From NCBI RefSeq assembly GCF_001969385.1, contig NZ_CP014796.1:3179501-3243500 (forward strand): 64,000 nucleotides of DNA, written 5' to 3'. The notes under the pieces are model-generated. The model was given only the letters and a program-made list of their open reading frames with translations. It was not told the origin of the DNA and made no database searches. Source of the DNA: Salipiger profundus. GTDB taxonomy: Bacteria > Pseudomonadota > Alphaproteobacteria > Rhodobacterales > Rhodobacteraceae. The translations under genes were made by a program, and so were the position numbers. Position 1 is the first letter of the stretch, and each line of letters opens with the position of its first letter. This document shows, piece after piece, positions 43,553-53,300 of this stretch.

Positions 43553-43900
43553 GCTCCGGGGCGTTGATCACCCGTCGCGCAGGCCTTGCGCGGCGGTGAG
43601 ATGCGCGCGCCGCTTCTCGTGACCATCTGATGACAGGTCGATCTCCGCGTCCCCCGGCGCGGCGGATCTTTTCGTGCGCGTAACCAAACCTTCAAGAACC
43701 GGTCACCCAACCGTCACGAAACGCCAATACCCGCAGTCTGGCGCAGAGTGCGCGGCCGTCCTGCCTCACGGGAGGGTCGCGGACCGCCCGGCAGGGCAGC
43801 TCTGACAAGACATCTGGCCGCGACGGTGCAGGAGAACCTGCGTCGGGCGGTTCCCCGTGTGCCTTGCAACGGCTTGGCGCTTCACGACCGGAGACATGAC
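43553..43900. other. Upstream region of ugp operon
   Basis: The 348-base gap has no credible gene. It contains a short GC-rich inverted repeat after the aldolase gene (CGCGCA and TGCGCG near 43574-43592, no T run) and the Pho box at 43689-43721. Confidence 0.6.
43689..43721 (+). promoter_or_regulatory. Pho box upstream of ugpB
   Basis: Three direct 11-base units lie in phase: CCTTCAAGAAC, CGGTCACCCAA and CCGTCACGAAA. The last two carry the C-N-GTCAC core of PhoB sites, and the 11-base spacing is that of the Pho box. It predicts induction of the downstream operon under phosphate limitation. Confidence 0.7.
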
Positions 43901-45211
43901 ATGAAGTATTTCATCCAGTTCACCGCCGCCGCGTCCTTCGCGCTGACGGCGCAGGCCGCGATGGCCGAGACCGAGATCACCTGGTGGCACGGCATGGGCG
44001 GCCACCTCGGCGACGTCGTCAACCAGATCGCCGAGGGCTTCAACGAAAGCCAGGACGACTACACCATCACCCCGGTGTTCAAGGGCTCCTACGAGGAAAC
44101 CCTCACCGCCGCCATCGCCGCCTTCCGCGCCGGCGAGCAGCCCAACATCGTGCAGGTCTTCGACGCCGGCGCCGCCACCGTGATCGGCGCGCAGGGCGCC
44201 ACCATCCCGGTGCAGGACCTGCTGACCCAGAACGGTGTCGACTTCGACATCGAGGACTACATCGCGGGCGTGCGCTACTTCTACGCCGACAGCGACGGCA
44301 AGATGATCGGCATGCCGTTCAACTCGTCCTCGCCGGTGCTCTACTACAACGCCGACGCGCTGGCCGAGGCCGGTGTCGAGGCGCCGAAGACCTACGAGGA
44401 CTTCGAGGAGATCGCCCCCGCGCTCAAGGACGCCGGCTACATCCCGCTCGTGCAGACGCACCTGCCGTGGGAATTCGTCGAGAACTTCCACTCGCGCCAC
44501 AACCTGCCGTTCGCCACGAACAACAACGGCTACGACGGCGCACAGGGCACCGAGATCCTGATCAACTCGCCCGAGATGGCCATGCATTTCACCAAGGTGA
44601 AGGAATGGCTCGACGACGGTCTCTTCGGCTTCTACGGCACGTCGTGGGACGACAACCAGGCGCAGTTCCAGGACGGCAACGCCGCCATGTACATCGGCTC
44701 GTCGGGTGACTTCGGCGGTCTGACCGCGCTCGACCTGCCGTTCGAATGGGCCTCGACCTATCTTCCCTACTGGAACGAGATCACCGGCGGCGAGGGCTAC
44801 CAGACCTTCATCGGCGGCGCATCGCTCTTCGCCATGTCCGGCCAGCCCGAGGAAGAGAACGCCGCTTCGGCCGCCTTCTTCCAGTACCTGACCTCGCCCG
44901 AGGTGCAGTACATGTGGCACCGCGAGACCGGCTACGTTCCGATCACCGAGGCCGCCTACGAGATGGCCCGCGAAGACGGCCACTACGACCGTTTCCCGGC
45001 CGCCGAAACCGGCATCAAGCAGCTGATGCTGCAGTCGGGTGACAACACCCACGGCTACCGCATGGGCTTCTACGTGCAGATCCGCGACGTCGAGAACCGC
45101 GAGCTGTCGCGCTTCCTGAACGGCGAGACCTCGATCGAGGACGCGCTGGCGACCATCGAGGAAGAAGGCAACGCGCTGCTGGCCCGCTTCGCGCAGACCA
45201 ACACCAACTGA
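43901..45211 (+). CDS. ugpB: Glycerol-3-phosphate-type ABC importer binding protein
   Basis: The 436-residue periplasmic protein has a Sec signal (MKYFIQFTAAASFALT, cleavage expected near AMA-ET, residue 23) and the UgpB sequence: EITWWHGMGGHLGDVVNQIA, QPNIVQVFDAGAAT, LYYNADALAEAGVEAPKTYE, FIGGASLFAMSG. It binds sn-glycerol-3-phosphate or glycerophosphodiesters. The ATG at 43901 lies a fixed distance from GGAGAC; upstream in-frame extension has no signal peptide. A Pho box about 180 bases upstream supports phosphate control. Confidence 0.9.
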   Translation: MKYFIQFTAAASFALTAQAAMAETEITWWHGMGGHLGDVVNQIAEGFNESQDDYTITPVFKGSYEETLTAAIAAFRAGEQPNIVQVFDAGAATVIGAQGATIPVQDLLTQNGVDFDIEDYIAGVRYFYADSDGKMIGMPFNSSSPVLYYNADALAEAGVEAPKTYEDFEEIAPALKDAGYIPLVQTHLPWEFVENFHSRHNLPFATNNNGYDGAQGTEILINSPEMAMHFTKVKEWLDDGLFGFYGTSWDDNQAQFQDGNAAMYIGSSGDFGGLTALDLPFEWASTYLPYWNEITGGEGYQTFIGGASLFAMSGQPEEENAASAAFFQYLTSPEVQYMWHRETGYVPITEAAYEMAREDGHYDRFPAAETGIKQLMLQSGDNTHGYRMGFYVQIRDVENRELSRFLNGETSIEDALATIEEEGNALLARFAQTNTN

Positions 45212-45231
45212 GCCCTTCGCTGAACGATCCG

Positions 45232-45260
45232 TCGGCGGCCGCATCTCCTGCGGCCGCCGA
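45232..45260 (+). other. Intercistronic hairpin between ugpB and ugpA
   Basis: TCGGCGGCCGCA and TGCGGCCGCCGA are perfect 12-base arms around a TCTCC loop. There is no T run after it, so it is more likely an mRNA-stabilising or partial-termination element that keeps ugpB expression above the permease genes. Confidence 0.7.
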
Positions 45261-45293
45261 TCTCCTTGCAAGATCCCGCCCCGAGGAACGCCC

Positions 45294-46175
45294 GTGAAAC
45301 GCGCCGCATTCGACAATCGCTGGCTGCCGGTCCTGCTGCTGGTGCCGCAGCTCTCGATCATCTGCCTATTCTTCTACTGGCCGGCGTGGCAGGCGCTGCG
45401 CTCCTCGTTCTTCCTCGAGGACCCGTTCGGCTTCGGCGAGACCTTCGTGGGGCTGGCGAACTACGTCCGGCTGTTCACCAGTGCCGAGTATCTCAAGACC
45501 GCGTGGTTCACGGTGATCTTCTCGGTCTCGGTGACGTTCTTCTCGCTCGCCATCGCGCTGCTGCTGGCGGTCAAGGCCGACACGGTGCTGCGCGGGGCCA
45601 AGACCTACCGCACGCTGCTGATGTGGGTCTATGCCGTGGCACCGCCGGTCGCGGGCTTCATCGGGCTCATCCTGTTCAACCAGCGCTGGGGCCCGCTGAC
45701 CGAGTTCTTCGCCGCGCTCGGCTGGGACATGCGCATCCGGCTCGACTATTTCGACACCGCCTTCGCGATGGTCGTGGTGTCGGTCTGGAAGCAGATCCCG
45801 GTCAACTTCATCTTCTTCCTGTCGGGGCTGCAATCCATCCCCCGCGCGGTGCGCGAGGCGGCGATGATCGACAACCGCTCCGGCGTTTCCCGGTTCTGGT
45901 CGGTGACCTTCCCGCTGCTGGCGCCGACGGGCTTCTTCCTGCTGATCATCAACATCACCTATTCGCTGTTCGAGACCTTCGGCCTCATCGATACGATCCT
46001 GCGCAACAACCCCGGCGACAGCCCGATCACGCTGGTCTACCAGGTCTATCTCGACGGCTTCCGCGGGCAGGACATCGGCGGCTCCTCGGCGCAGTCGGTG
46101 GTGCTGATGGTGCTGGTGCTGGCGCTGACCGTCTTCCAGTTCCGCCTCGTCGAGCGGCGCATCCATTATACCTGA
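45294..46175 (+). CDS. ugpA: Glycerol-3-phosphate importer permease
   Basis: The 293-residue protein is a MalF/UgpA-type permease with six helices and the coupling motif EAAMIDNRSGVSRFWSVTFP near residue 190. UgpA-like start LPVLLLVPQLSIICLFFYWP. It starts with GTG, supported by CGAGGAAC upstream. It pairs with UgpE in the inner membrane. Confidence 0.9.
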   Translation: MKRAAFDNRWLPVLLLVPQLSIICLFFYWPAWQALRSSFFLEDPFGFGETFVGLANYVRLFTSAEYLKTAWFTVIFSVSVTFFSLAIALLLAVKADTVLRGAKTYRTLLMWVYAVAPPVAGFIGLILFNQRWGPLTEFFAALGWDMRIRLDYFDTAFAMVVVSVWKQIPVNFIFFLSGLQSIPRAVREAAMIDNRSGVSRFWSVTFPLLAPTGFFLLIINITYSLFETFGLIDTILRNNPGDSPITLVYQVYLDGFRGQDIGGSSAQSVVLMVLVLALTVFQFRLVERRIHYT

Positions 46176-46185
46176 GGCAGATCCC

Positions 46186-47106
46186 ATGGCCGACATGACC
46201 CAATCCGCCCCAATCACGGCCCGCGCGCCCGACCATGGCGCCGCCACGGTGCACCGCCGGCCGTTCCGCTGGAGCACGCTCGCCGACCACGCCATCCTGA
46301 TCGCCGGCGCGGTGCTGATGATCGGGCCGCTGGTGATGCTTCTGCAGATGAGCACCGTTCCCGACGTCGAGATCATGCAGAGCGGGCCGAGCCTTGCCAT
46401 CGGCGACCGGCTGGGCCCGAACCTGCAGGCGGCGCTCTTCGAGTCCATGAGCTTCTCCGGCGAGAACACCGGCCTGCGGATGTTCCGCAACTCGATGTAT
46501 CTCGGGCTGGGCTTCGCCATCGGCAAGATCATCATCTCGATGATGGCGGCCTATGCCATCGTCTACTTCCGCCTGCGCTTCGCCACCTTCGCGTTCTGGC
46601 TGATCTTCACCACGCTGCTGCTGCCGCTCGAGGTGCGCATCGTGCCGAGCTACGAGATCACCAACAAGCTGGGGCTGCTCAACACCTGGACCGGGCTCAT
46701 CGTGCCGCTGATCGCCTCGGCCACGGCGACCTTCTTCTTCCGGCAGTTCTTCCTGTCGGTGCCCGAGGAGATGGTCGAGGCCGCCCGCATCGACGGGGCA
46801 GGGCCCTTGCGCTTCTTCCTCGACATCCTCGTGCCGCTGTCGCGCACCATGATCGCGGCGATGTTCATCATCATGTTCGTCTACGGCTGGAACCAGTACC
46901 TGTGGCCGGTGATGGTCTCGACGCAGGAGGGGATGTTCACCCTCGTGCAGGGGATCAAGCAGATCACGCAGGGGCTCGAAGGCGGGCAGATCCCGGAATA
47001 CGGCCGCTCGAACATCCTCGCGGTGCTCGCGGTTCTGCCGCCGGTGGCGGTGGTGATCTTCTTCCAGCGCTGGTTCGTGAAGGGCCTCACCGACTCCGAC
47101 AAGTAA
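46186..47106 (+). CDS. ugpE: Glycerol-3-phosphate importer permease
   Basis: The 306-residue protein is the MalG/UgpE-type partner permease with six helices and the coupling motif [20 protein letters not shown] near residue 200. The region [20 protein letters not shown] is typical of UgpE. It follows ugpA by ten bases and precedes ugpC by 44. Confidence 0.9.
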   Translation: MADMTQSAPITARAPDHGAATVHRRPFRWSTLADHAILIAGAVLMIGPLVMLLQMSTVPDVEIMQSGPSLAIGDRLGPNLQAALFESMSFSGENTGLRMFRNSMYLGLGFAIGKIIISMMAAYAIVYFRLRFATFAFWLIFTTLLLPLEVRIVPSYEITNKLGLLNTWTGLIVPLIASATATFFFRQFFLSVPEEMVEAARIDGAGPLRFFLDILVPLSRTMIAAMFIIMFVYGWNQYLWPVMVSTQEGMFTLVQGIKQITQGLEGGQIPEYGRSNILAVLAVLPPVAVVIFFQRWFVKGLTDSDK

Positions 47107-47150
47107 AGCCCCGACGACCGCGTCGGCAGGGCAGAATAAGGAAAGCAACC

Positions 47151-48194
47151 ATGGCACGTGTCACGCTCGATCGCGTCCGCAAGATCTATCCCAACGGCTT
47201 CGAGGCGGTGAAGCCCTGTTCCTTCACCATTCCCGACGGCGAGTTCCTCGTGCTGGTCGGGCCCTCGGGTTGCGGCAAGTCCACGCTGCTGCGCATGATC
47301 GCCGGGCTCGAGCACATCACCGAGGGCACGCTCGGGATCGGCGAGCGGGTGGTCAACACGCTCGACCCCGCCGACCGCGACATCGCGATGGTGTTCCAGA
47401 ACTACGCGCTCTACCCGCACATGACGGTGCGCAAGAACATCGGTTACGGGCTGAAGAACCGCAGGGTCTCGGCCAGCGACATCGCCGCCAAGGTCGAAGA
47501 CGCGGCGCGGATGCTCAACCTCACCGACTATCTCGACCGCAAGCCGTCGCAGCTGTCGGGCGGGCAGCGGCAGCGGGTGGCGATGGGCCGCGCCATCGTG
47601 CGCGACCCGGCGCTGTTCCTGTTCGACGAGCCGCTGTCGAACCTCGACGCGAAGCTGCGCAACCAGATGCGCATCGAGATCAAGGCATTGCAGCGCCGGC
47701 TCGGCGTGACGTCGATCTACGTCACCCACGACCAGGTCGAGGCGATGACCATGGCCGACCGGATCGTCGTGCTGAACGGCGGCCGGATCGAGCAGATCGG
47801 TACCCCGTCCGAGATCTACCACCGGCCGGCCTCGACCTTCGTGGCCTCGTTCATGGGGGCGCCGCCGATGAACCTGATCCGCGCCCAGATTGACGCGGAG
47901 GGGCTGCACCTCGGCGACCGGACGCCGCTGGCGGCGGCACCCGACCATTACCGTGGCGCCGTCACGCTGGGCATCCGCCCCGAGGACGTGCGCATCGGGC
48001 GCGGCTCGGCCACCTTCGACGTGACGCTGGTCGAGGAGTTGGGCGCGCACCGGCTGCTGCACGGACAGGTGGCGGGGCAGGCGTTCACCGCGCATGTGCT
48101 GAAGGATACCGAGGTCTCGACCGGCGCGCTGCCCATCGAACTGCCGCAGGCGGCGCTGACGCTCTTCGACCACCAGACCGGGGTGCGGCTGTGA
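47151..48194 (+). CDS. ugpC: Glycerol-3-phosphate importer ATPase
   Basis: The 347-residue ABC ATPase has Walker [11 protein letters not shown]-loop [16 protein letters not shown], signature [15 protein letters not shown], Walker [13 protein letters not shown] and a C-terminal TOBE domain ([11 protein letters not shown] near 270). It is a MalK/UgpC-type importer ATPase that drives the UgpAE channel. Its stop overlaps the GTG start of the next gene. Confidence 0.92.
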   Translation: MARVTLDRVRKIYPNGFEAVKPCSFTIPDGEFLVLVGPSGCGKSTLLRMIAGLEHITEGTLGIGERVVNTLDPADRDIAMVFQNYALYPHMTVRKNIGYGLKNRRVSASDIAAKVEDAARMLNLTDYLDRKPSQLSGGQRQRVAMGRAIVRDPALFLFDEPLSNLDAKLRNQMRIEIKALQRRLGVTSIYVTHDQVEAMTMADRIVVLNGGRIEQIGTPSEIYHRPASTFVASFMGAPPMNLIRAQIDAEGLHLGDRTPLAAAPDHYRGAVTLGIRPEDVRIGRGSATFDVTLVEELGAHRLLHGQVAGQAFTAHVLKDTEVSTGALPIELPQAALTLFDHQTGVRL

Positions 48195-49237
48195 TCCGCG
48201 TCGTCTCCGAGCTGCCGCCGGTGACCGGTGCCGAGCGCGCCCGCCTGCTGGCGGCGCCGCGCATCGCCGAGGCGCACCGCGAGATGATGGCCGACGTGCC
48301 CGCGATGTCGATGGTGCAGACCGGCGGCACCGCCACCGCGCGCGACCTGCCTGCCACGCTTTCGGTCGTGGCATGGAACCTCGAACGCTGCCTCTTCCCC
48401 GAGGACAGCGCCGCGCATCTGGCGCATCTTGCCCCCGATGTGCTGCTGCTGTCGGAGATGGATCACGGCATGGCCCGCACCGGCCAGCGTCACACGACCG
48501 AGGCGATGGCCGCCGCGATGGGCATGGCCTATGCCTACGGTGTGGAGTTCCACGAGCTCGACCTTGGCGGGCCGACCGAGCGGCATTTCTGCACCGACGA
48601 CTTCAACGCGCTCGGCTGGCACGGCAACGCGATCCTGTCGAAGGTGCCTTTCGAGCGGGTGACGCTGATCCGGCTCGACGATCACGGCCACTGGTTCAGC
48701 GCCGAGGCGGGCGCCGACCCCGAGCAGCCGCGTCTTGGCGGCCGCATGGCGCTGGCCGCCGTGCTGCCGACTGCCGCAGGGCCGGTGTGCATGGTCTCGA
48801 CCCACCTTGAAAGCAACGCCGATGCCGAGCACCGGGCGGCGCAGATGCGCCTTCTGCTCGACGGGATCGAAGCCTTCGCGCCCGGGCTGCCGGTGCTGAT
48901 CGGCGGCGATCTGAACACCGGCAACCACCTGCCTCCGGATTTCGACTGGCGGCGCGAAACGCTCTTCGAGTTGGCCGAGACGCGCGGTTACGACTGGGGC
49001 TTCACCGCCGACGGGCCGACCACGCGGCCCAGCCTCATCACGCCGCACCCCGAGCGGGTCATGAAGCTCGACTGGTTCGCCGGACGGGGCCTTGCACCGC
49101 GCGAGACGGCGGTTGTGTCGTCGCTCGACGGCGACGGGCGGCCGCTGTCCGATCACGACGCGGTCTGGTGCCGGGCCGCAGTGACCGGTGACGGCGGACT
49201 TGATCGACCGCCGAAGACGGCTTATCTGTCTAGGTAG
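48191..49237 (+). CDS. Endonuclease/exonuclease/phosphatase-family phosphodiesterase
   Basis: The 348-residue protein has the EEP fold: [10 protein letters not shown] (metal-binding Asn), [18 protein letters not shown] (metal-binding Glu), [30 protein letters not shown] and the final SDHDAVW. The GTG start overlaps the ugpC stop (GTGA), so it is part of the ugp operon. EEP enzymes cleave phosphodiesters in nucleic acids, inositol phosphates or sphingomyelin. In this place it may do the job of UgpQ, cutting glycerophosphodiesters brought in or made outside; no clear signal peptide is present, so a cytoplasmic site is likely. The substrate is inferred. Confidence 0.83.
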   Translation: MIRVVSELPPVTGAERARLLAAPRIAEAHREMMADVPAMSMVQTGGTATARDLPATLSVVAWNLERCLFPEDSAAHLAHLAPDVLLLSEMDHGMARTGQRHTTEAMAAAMGMAYAYGVEFHELDLGGPTERHFCTDDFNALGWHGNAILSKVPFERVTLIRLDDHGHWFSAEAGADPEQPRLGGRMALAAVLPTAAGPVCMVSTHLESNADAEHRAAQMRLLLDGIEAFAPGLPVLIGGDLNTGNHLPPDFDWRRETLFELAETRGYDWGFTADGPTTRPSLITPHPERVMKLDWFAGRGLAPRETAVVSSLDGDGRPLSDHDAVWCRAAVTGDGGLDRPPKTAYLSR

Positions 49238-49256
49238 CTGGACAGGAGTGCCAAGG

Positions 49257-49499
49257 ATGCTTTCGCTTCAGGATGCCAAGAACCGCTTCAGTGCCGTCGT
49301 CGAGGCGGCGCTTGCCGGACGCCCGCAAAAGGTCTCGCGCCGGGGCAAACCCGCCGTGGTGGTTCTGGCCGCCGAGGAATACGAGCGCCTGGTGAAGGCC
49401 GCGCAGACCCAGCGCGGCAGTTTCCAGGAGCATCTCATGGCGCTTCCCGCCGACGACGTGCCGCGCGCGGCGGCACGTCCGCGAGACGTGGAGTTTTGA
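49257..49499 (+). CDS. Phd/YefM-type antitoxin
   Basis: The 80-residue protein starts MLSLQDAKNRFSAVVEAALA and contains KVSRRGKPAVVVLAAEEYER, the Phd/YefM fold that binds operator DNA and neutralises its toxin through the C-terminal tail. AGGAG lies nine bases upstream of the ATG. It overlaps the toxin gene by four bases. Confidence 0.88.
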   Translation: MLSLQDAKNRFSAVVEAALAGRPQKVSRRGKPAVVVLAAEEYERLVKAAQTQRGSFQEHLMALPADDVPRAAARPRDVEF

Positions 49500-49903
49500 T
49501 CTACATCCTCGACACCAACGTGATCTCGGATGCCCGCCGGGCCCATCGCGCGCCGCAGGTGGCGCAATGGCTGGCGGATCGTGACGAGCGCGAGCTTTAC
49601 CTGAGCGTCGTCACGCTGGGCGAGATCGAGCGTGGCATCGTGCTTCAGGAGCGGAAGAACCCGGAGTTCGCGCGCGATCTGCGGGCGTGGCTGGCGCGCA
49701 CGGTCCAGCTGTTCTCGGATCGTCTGCTGCCGTTCACGACCGAGGATGCACTGCGCTGGGGCGCGCTGTCGGCGCGGGTGGGACACCCGGGCGCCGACCT
49801 GATGATCGCGGCGCAGGCGCTGACGCGCGATGCGGCCGTGGTGACCCGGAATGTCGCGGATTTCGAACCGACGGGGGCGCGGATCGTCGACCCGCTTGCC
49901 TGA
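49496..49903 (+). CDS. VapC-type PIN-domain toxin
   Basis: The 135-residue PIN ribonuclease has the acidic site residues D6 (YILDTNV), E43 (TLGEIERG), D101 (GADLMIAAQA) and D122 (VADFEPTG). It starts with TTG overlapping the antitoxin stop (TTGA), so translation is coupled. Phd-type antitoxin with a VapC/FitB-type PIN toxin is a common pair on plasmids and may help keep this replicon. Confidence 0.88.
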   Translation: MIYILDTNVISDARRAHRAPQVAQWLADRDERELYLSVVTLGEIERGIVLQERKNPEFARDLRAWLARTVQLFSDRLLPFTTEDALRWGALSARVGHPGADLMIAAQALTRDAAVVTRNVADFEPTGARIVDPLA

Positions 49904-49914
49904 GGGCAGGCCTG

Positions 49915-50319
49915 TCAGCCGGCCTTGGCGCGCAGTCCTTCGTCGGCCTTGAGCCGGAGCGCGCTCTTGAGGCTGCCGGTGTCCACCGGCTTGTGACAGC
50001 AGATCGCGCCGGGATAGCGCTCGGAGATTTCGTCGTCGTTCACGTGACCCGAATGGAACACCAGCGGCACGCCCATGTCGCGCAGCCGGTCGGCAAGCGG
50101 ATAGACGAGCCCGTCCTTGAGGCTGACGTCGAGCAGGGCCACGTCGGGCGGATCCTTCTCGAGGCCCTCGTAGGCGCTCTTGAGGCTGGGGTAGGGGCCC
50201 TGAACGATGAATCCGAACTCTTCGATCATGAGCTGCATGTCCAGCGCCACGACGAATTCGTCCTCGCAAACCATTACCTTGGCTTTGCGCCCGCTATCAC
50301 AACCCGGCTTCTGGAGCAT
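49915..50319 (-). CDS. Single-domain response regulator
   Basis: The 134-residue protein is a stand-alone receiver: acidic pair E19-D20 (VMVCEDEF), phospho-acceptor D64 (VALLDVSLKDG), T/S position in FHSGH and K109 region (CCHKPVD). There is no output domain. It overlaps the upstream HWE kinase by 23 bases and is most likely its direct partner. HWE-kinase-linked receivers of this type often modulate or compete for the phosphate that controls the alphaproteobacterial general stress response. Confidence 0.85.
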   Translation of the reverse strand: MLQKPGCDSGRKAKVMVCEDEFVVALDMQLMIEEFGFIVQGPYPSLKSAYEGLEKDPPDVALLDVSLKDGLVYPLADRLRDMGVPLVFHSGHVNDDEISERYPGAICCHKPVDTGSLKSALRLKADEGLRAKAG

Positions 50320-53300
50320 ACGACAAAGTCATCCTTCTTGCATTATTCTCATAATCCACCGCGATCTTGCCGTTGAGCTGCGCTGCGGAAAGCTGGATCA
50401 GAGTGGAGCCGAAGCCGGACCCCTCACCACCGGGAACAACTTCGCGGTCGTGGATTTCGTTCCACGTCAGCGTAATTTCCCCATCGTCACCTCGCGACCA
50501 CGTGACTTCGAGCCTGCCGGGCGCGGGGCCGAGCACACCGTATTTCGCCGCGTTCGTCGCCCATTCGTGCAGCAGCAGTGAGAGTGCGGTGAGATCGTGG
50601 CGCGCGACTGGCAGGGGAGGCCCGCCGACCGTCCATTCGCCCTGGCCCTCGTAGGGTTCGAGCGTGGCGCGCACCGCGTCCTCCAGCATGAGGTTGCGCC
50701 CGTCCATCGCCGGCTGCGTCATGTCGTGCGAGCGGGCAAGCGCGTTGACCCGGCTCTGGATGCTTTCCACGAGATCTTCGACCGTCTCCGAGCTGCGCCC
50801 GGCGATGCGGACCATGCCCGAGATGATCGAGAACATGTTCTTCACACGGTGGTTCATCTCGCGCAGCATCATGTCGCGGATCGAGCGGGCCTCCTGTTCG
50901 GAGGTCACGTCGAAGAGCACGCCGAGCACACGCGTGGTGCGGCTGGACTGCACCCGCTTGCCGACGAGTTGCACGGAGGTGAAGCGTGGCCCGGTGCCGG
51001 CGAGCCGGAAGGTCACGTCGATGCCGTCACCGTCATTCTCGACGGCTGCGAGCGCCGCAGAGACCCGCTCGCGGTCCTCGTGGGTGATGAGTGCGAGGAA
51101 GCGGTGCAGCGGCAGCTCCCCCTCGTCGACAGAAAGGATGTTGGCTCCGGTGCCGTCGATCTTCAGCACCTCGCGGGCCGGGTCGGCCTCCCAGACCCCG
51201 AGCGACGAGACATCGAGCGCCAGCCGCAGGCGCTCGCCCTCGCGGTTGAGCGCTTCCTCGAGCCGCAGCGCGTTGGTGACCTCGGTGAAGACGAGCGTGG
51301 CGCCGTCGAGCGCCCCGTCGCGGGCGCGGTAGGGCGTGACCACCAGCGACCAGGTGCGATCCTCGGCCCTGTCGGTGACGCTGAGGTGCCGGATCTCGCC
51401 GTCGTCCATCACATCGCGGATCAGCCCGAGCACCTCGTCGTTCTGGCGCAGCGTGCTGGTGACCTCGACCAGAGGGCGCCCCCGGTCGGTGTTGCGGAAC
51501 GGGTAGATGCTCTGGATCGCGTCGGTGAAGTTCCGGATCGCCATGTCGCGGTCGACGACCACCAGCGGCAGCGCGGTGGAGGCGAAGAAGTTCGACAGGT
51601 CGGCATTGGCGACCGACAGCTCGTCGACCTTGCCCTTGAGCTCGTCGTTGACGGTCGAGAGCTCCTCGTTGGTCGACTGGAGCTCCTCGTTCATCGACAT
51701 CATTTCTTCGTTGGAGCTCTTCAGCTCCTCGTTCGCGGTCTCGAGCTCCTCGACGGTGGTGTGCAGCCGAACCCGGGTGGCGCGCAGTTCGTCCTCGAGG
51801 CTCTGCACATGGCTGTCCATCGGCTCGAGCTCTTCGAACTCGTCTTCGTCGAGCGGCTCGAAGCGGTCGCGGTCGCGGAAGATCAGCAGGATGGTGCCGT
51901 CGCTCAGCGGCTCGGCAATGAGGTCGAAGCTCTGCTTGCCGAACTCGGACTGCGCTTCGAGCCCGCGCGAAATGGCACGGCTCTTGTTCTGCGTGACCTG
52001 CCGGATGATCGCCGATACGGGCTCGCGCACTCCGGGGCGGGCGACCGACGGCGCGAAGCGTGCGCCCTCGTCCTCCTGCGAGAAGTCGAGATACTTGCCG
52101 AGCCGGCCGGTGGACTTGAGAATCTCGCCCGCCGGGCTCACCCGCAGGCTGGGCGGCGCGTATTGTGCCAGCAGCCGTTCGGAGGCGCCGCCGTCGCCCC
52201 ATTCGAGCCGTGTCGAGGGCTGGTCCTCCTGCGCCGGCCGCCGGCGGCTCGGCTCGCGCTCGGTCTCGCGGCCACGCAGGTGCAGCGGATACTCGGGCCG
52301 CCCGTTGTTGCGCTGGAACACCCGCGCGGTCTGGTCGAGCGGCTGGAAGGCGTGATCGTAGCGGCCCACGGTCTCGGAAGGGCCGAGGAACAGCGTGCCC
52401 CCCGGCTTGATCGCGTAGTGAAAGATCGGCAGCGCCGTCTTCTGCAGACCGTCGCCGAAGTAGATCAGCAGGTTTCGGCAGGACAGCAGGTCAATGTTCG
52501 AGAACGGCGGGTCACGCACGATCGAATGGACCGAGAAGCGGATCATGTCGCGGATGCGGGCCGACATGCGGAACTGCCCGTCGCGCGCGATGGTGTAGAG
52601 GTCGCGCATGCCCTCGGGGATGTCGCCGAGCGCCGCCTGCGGATAGGATGCCTCGCGCGCGAGGCGAAGCATCTGCTCGTCGATGTCGGTGGCGAAGATC
52701 TGGATGTTGACCGACCGCTTCTGCAGCCGGCATTCCTCGGCGAAGAGCATGGCGATGGAATAGGCTTCCTCGCCGCTGGAACAGCCGGGCACCCACACGC
52801 GGATCTCGTCACCGTTGCCGGCGTTCTGCACCAGCGGCTTGACCGAGAGTTCGCGCAGCGCCTCGAAGTGCTCGGAGTCGCGGAAGAAGCGGGTGACGTT
52901 GATCAGCAGGTCACGGAAGAGCAGTTCGCATTCGTGCGGGTCCGACCGGATGTGTGCAAGATACTGCCCCGCGTCGGACAGGTCGAGCACCTGGATCCGA
53001 CGCTGCACGCGCCGCACGAGCGTGGATTGCTTGTAGCCCGCGAAATCATGCCCGACGAAGTTGCGCACCACGGTGCAGATGTCCGAAAGGTGCCGCTCGA
53101 CGGTGTTGGCCAGCTGCTTGTCCACGGTGCCGACCGAGGCATGGGCGTAGAACTGCCGGATGGCCTCGACGATCTCGCCGGGCGGGCGCACGAAATCCAC
53201 CAGCCCGGTGTTCTGGGCCGAGGTCGGCATTCCGTCGTATTTCGCGGTGCGCGGATCCTGCACGATGCAGAGGCCCCCGTGCTCCTTGATGGCGCGCAGC

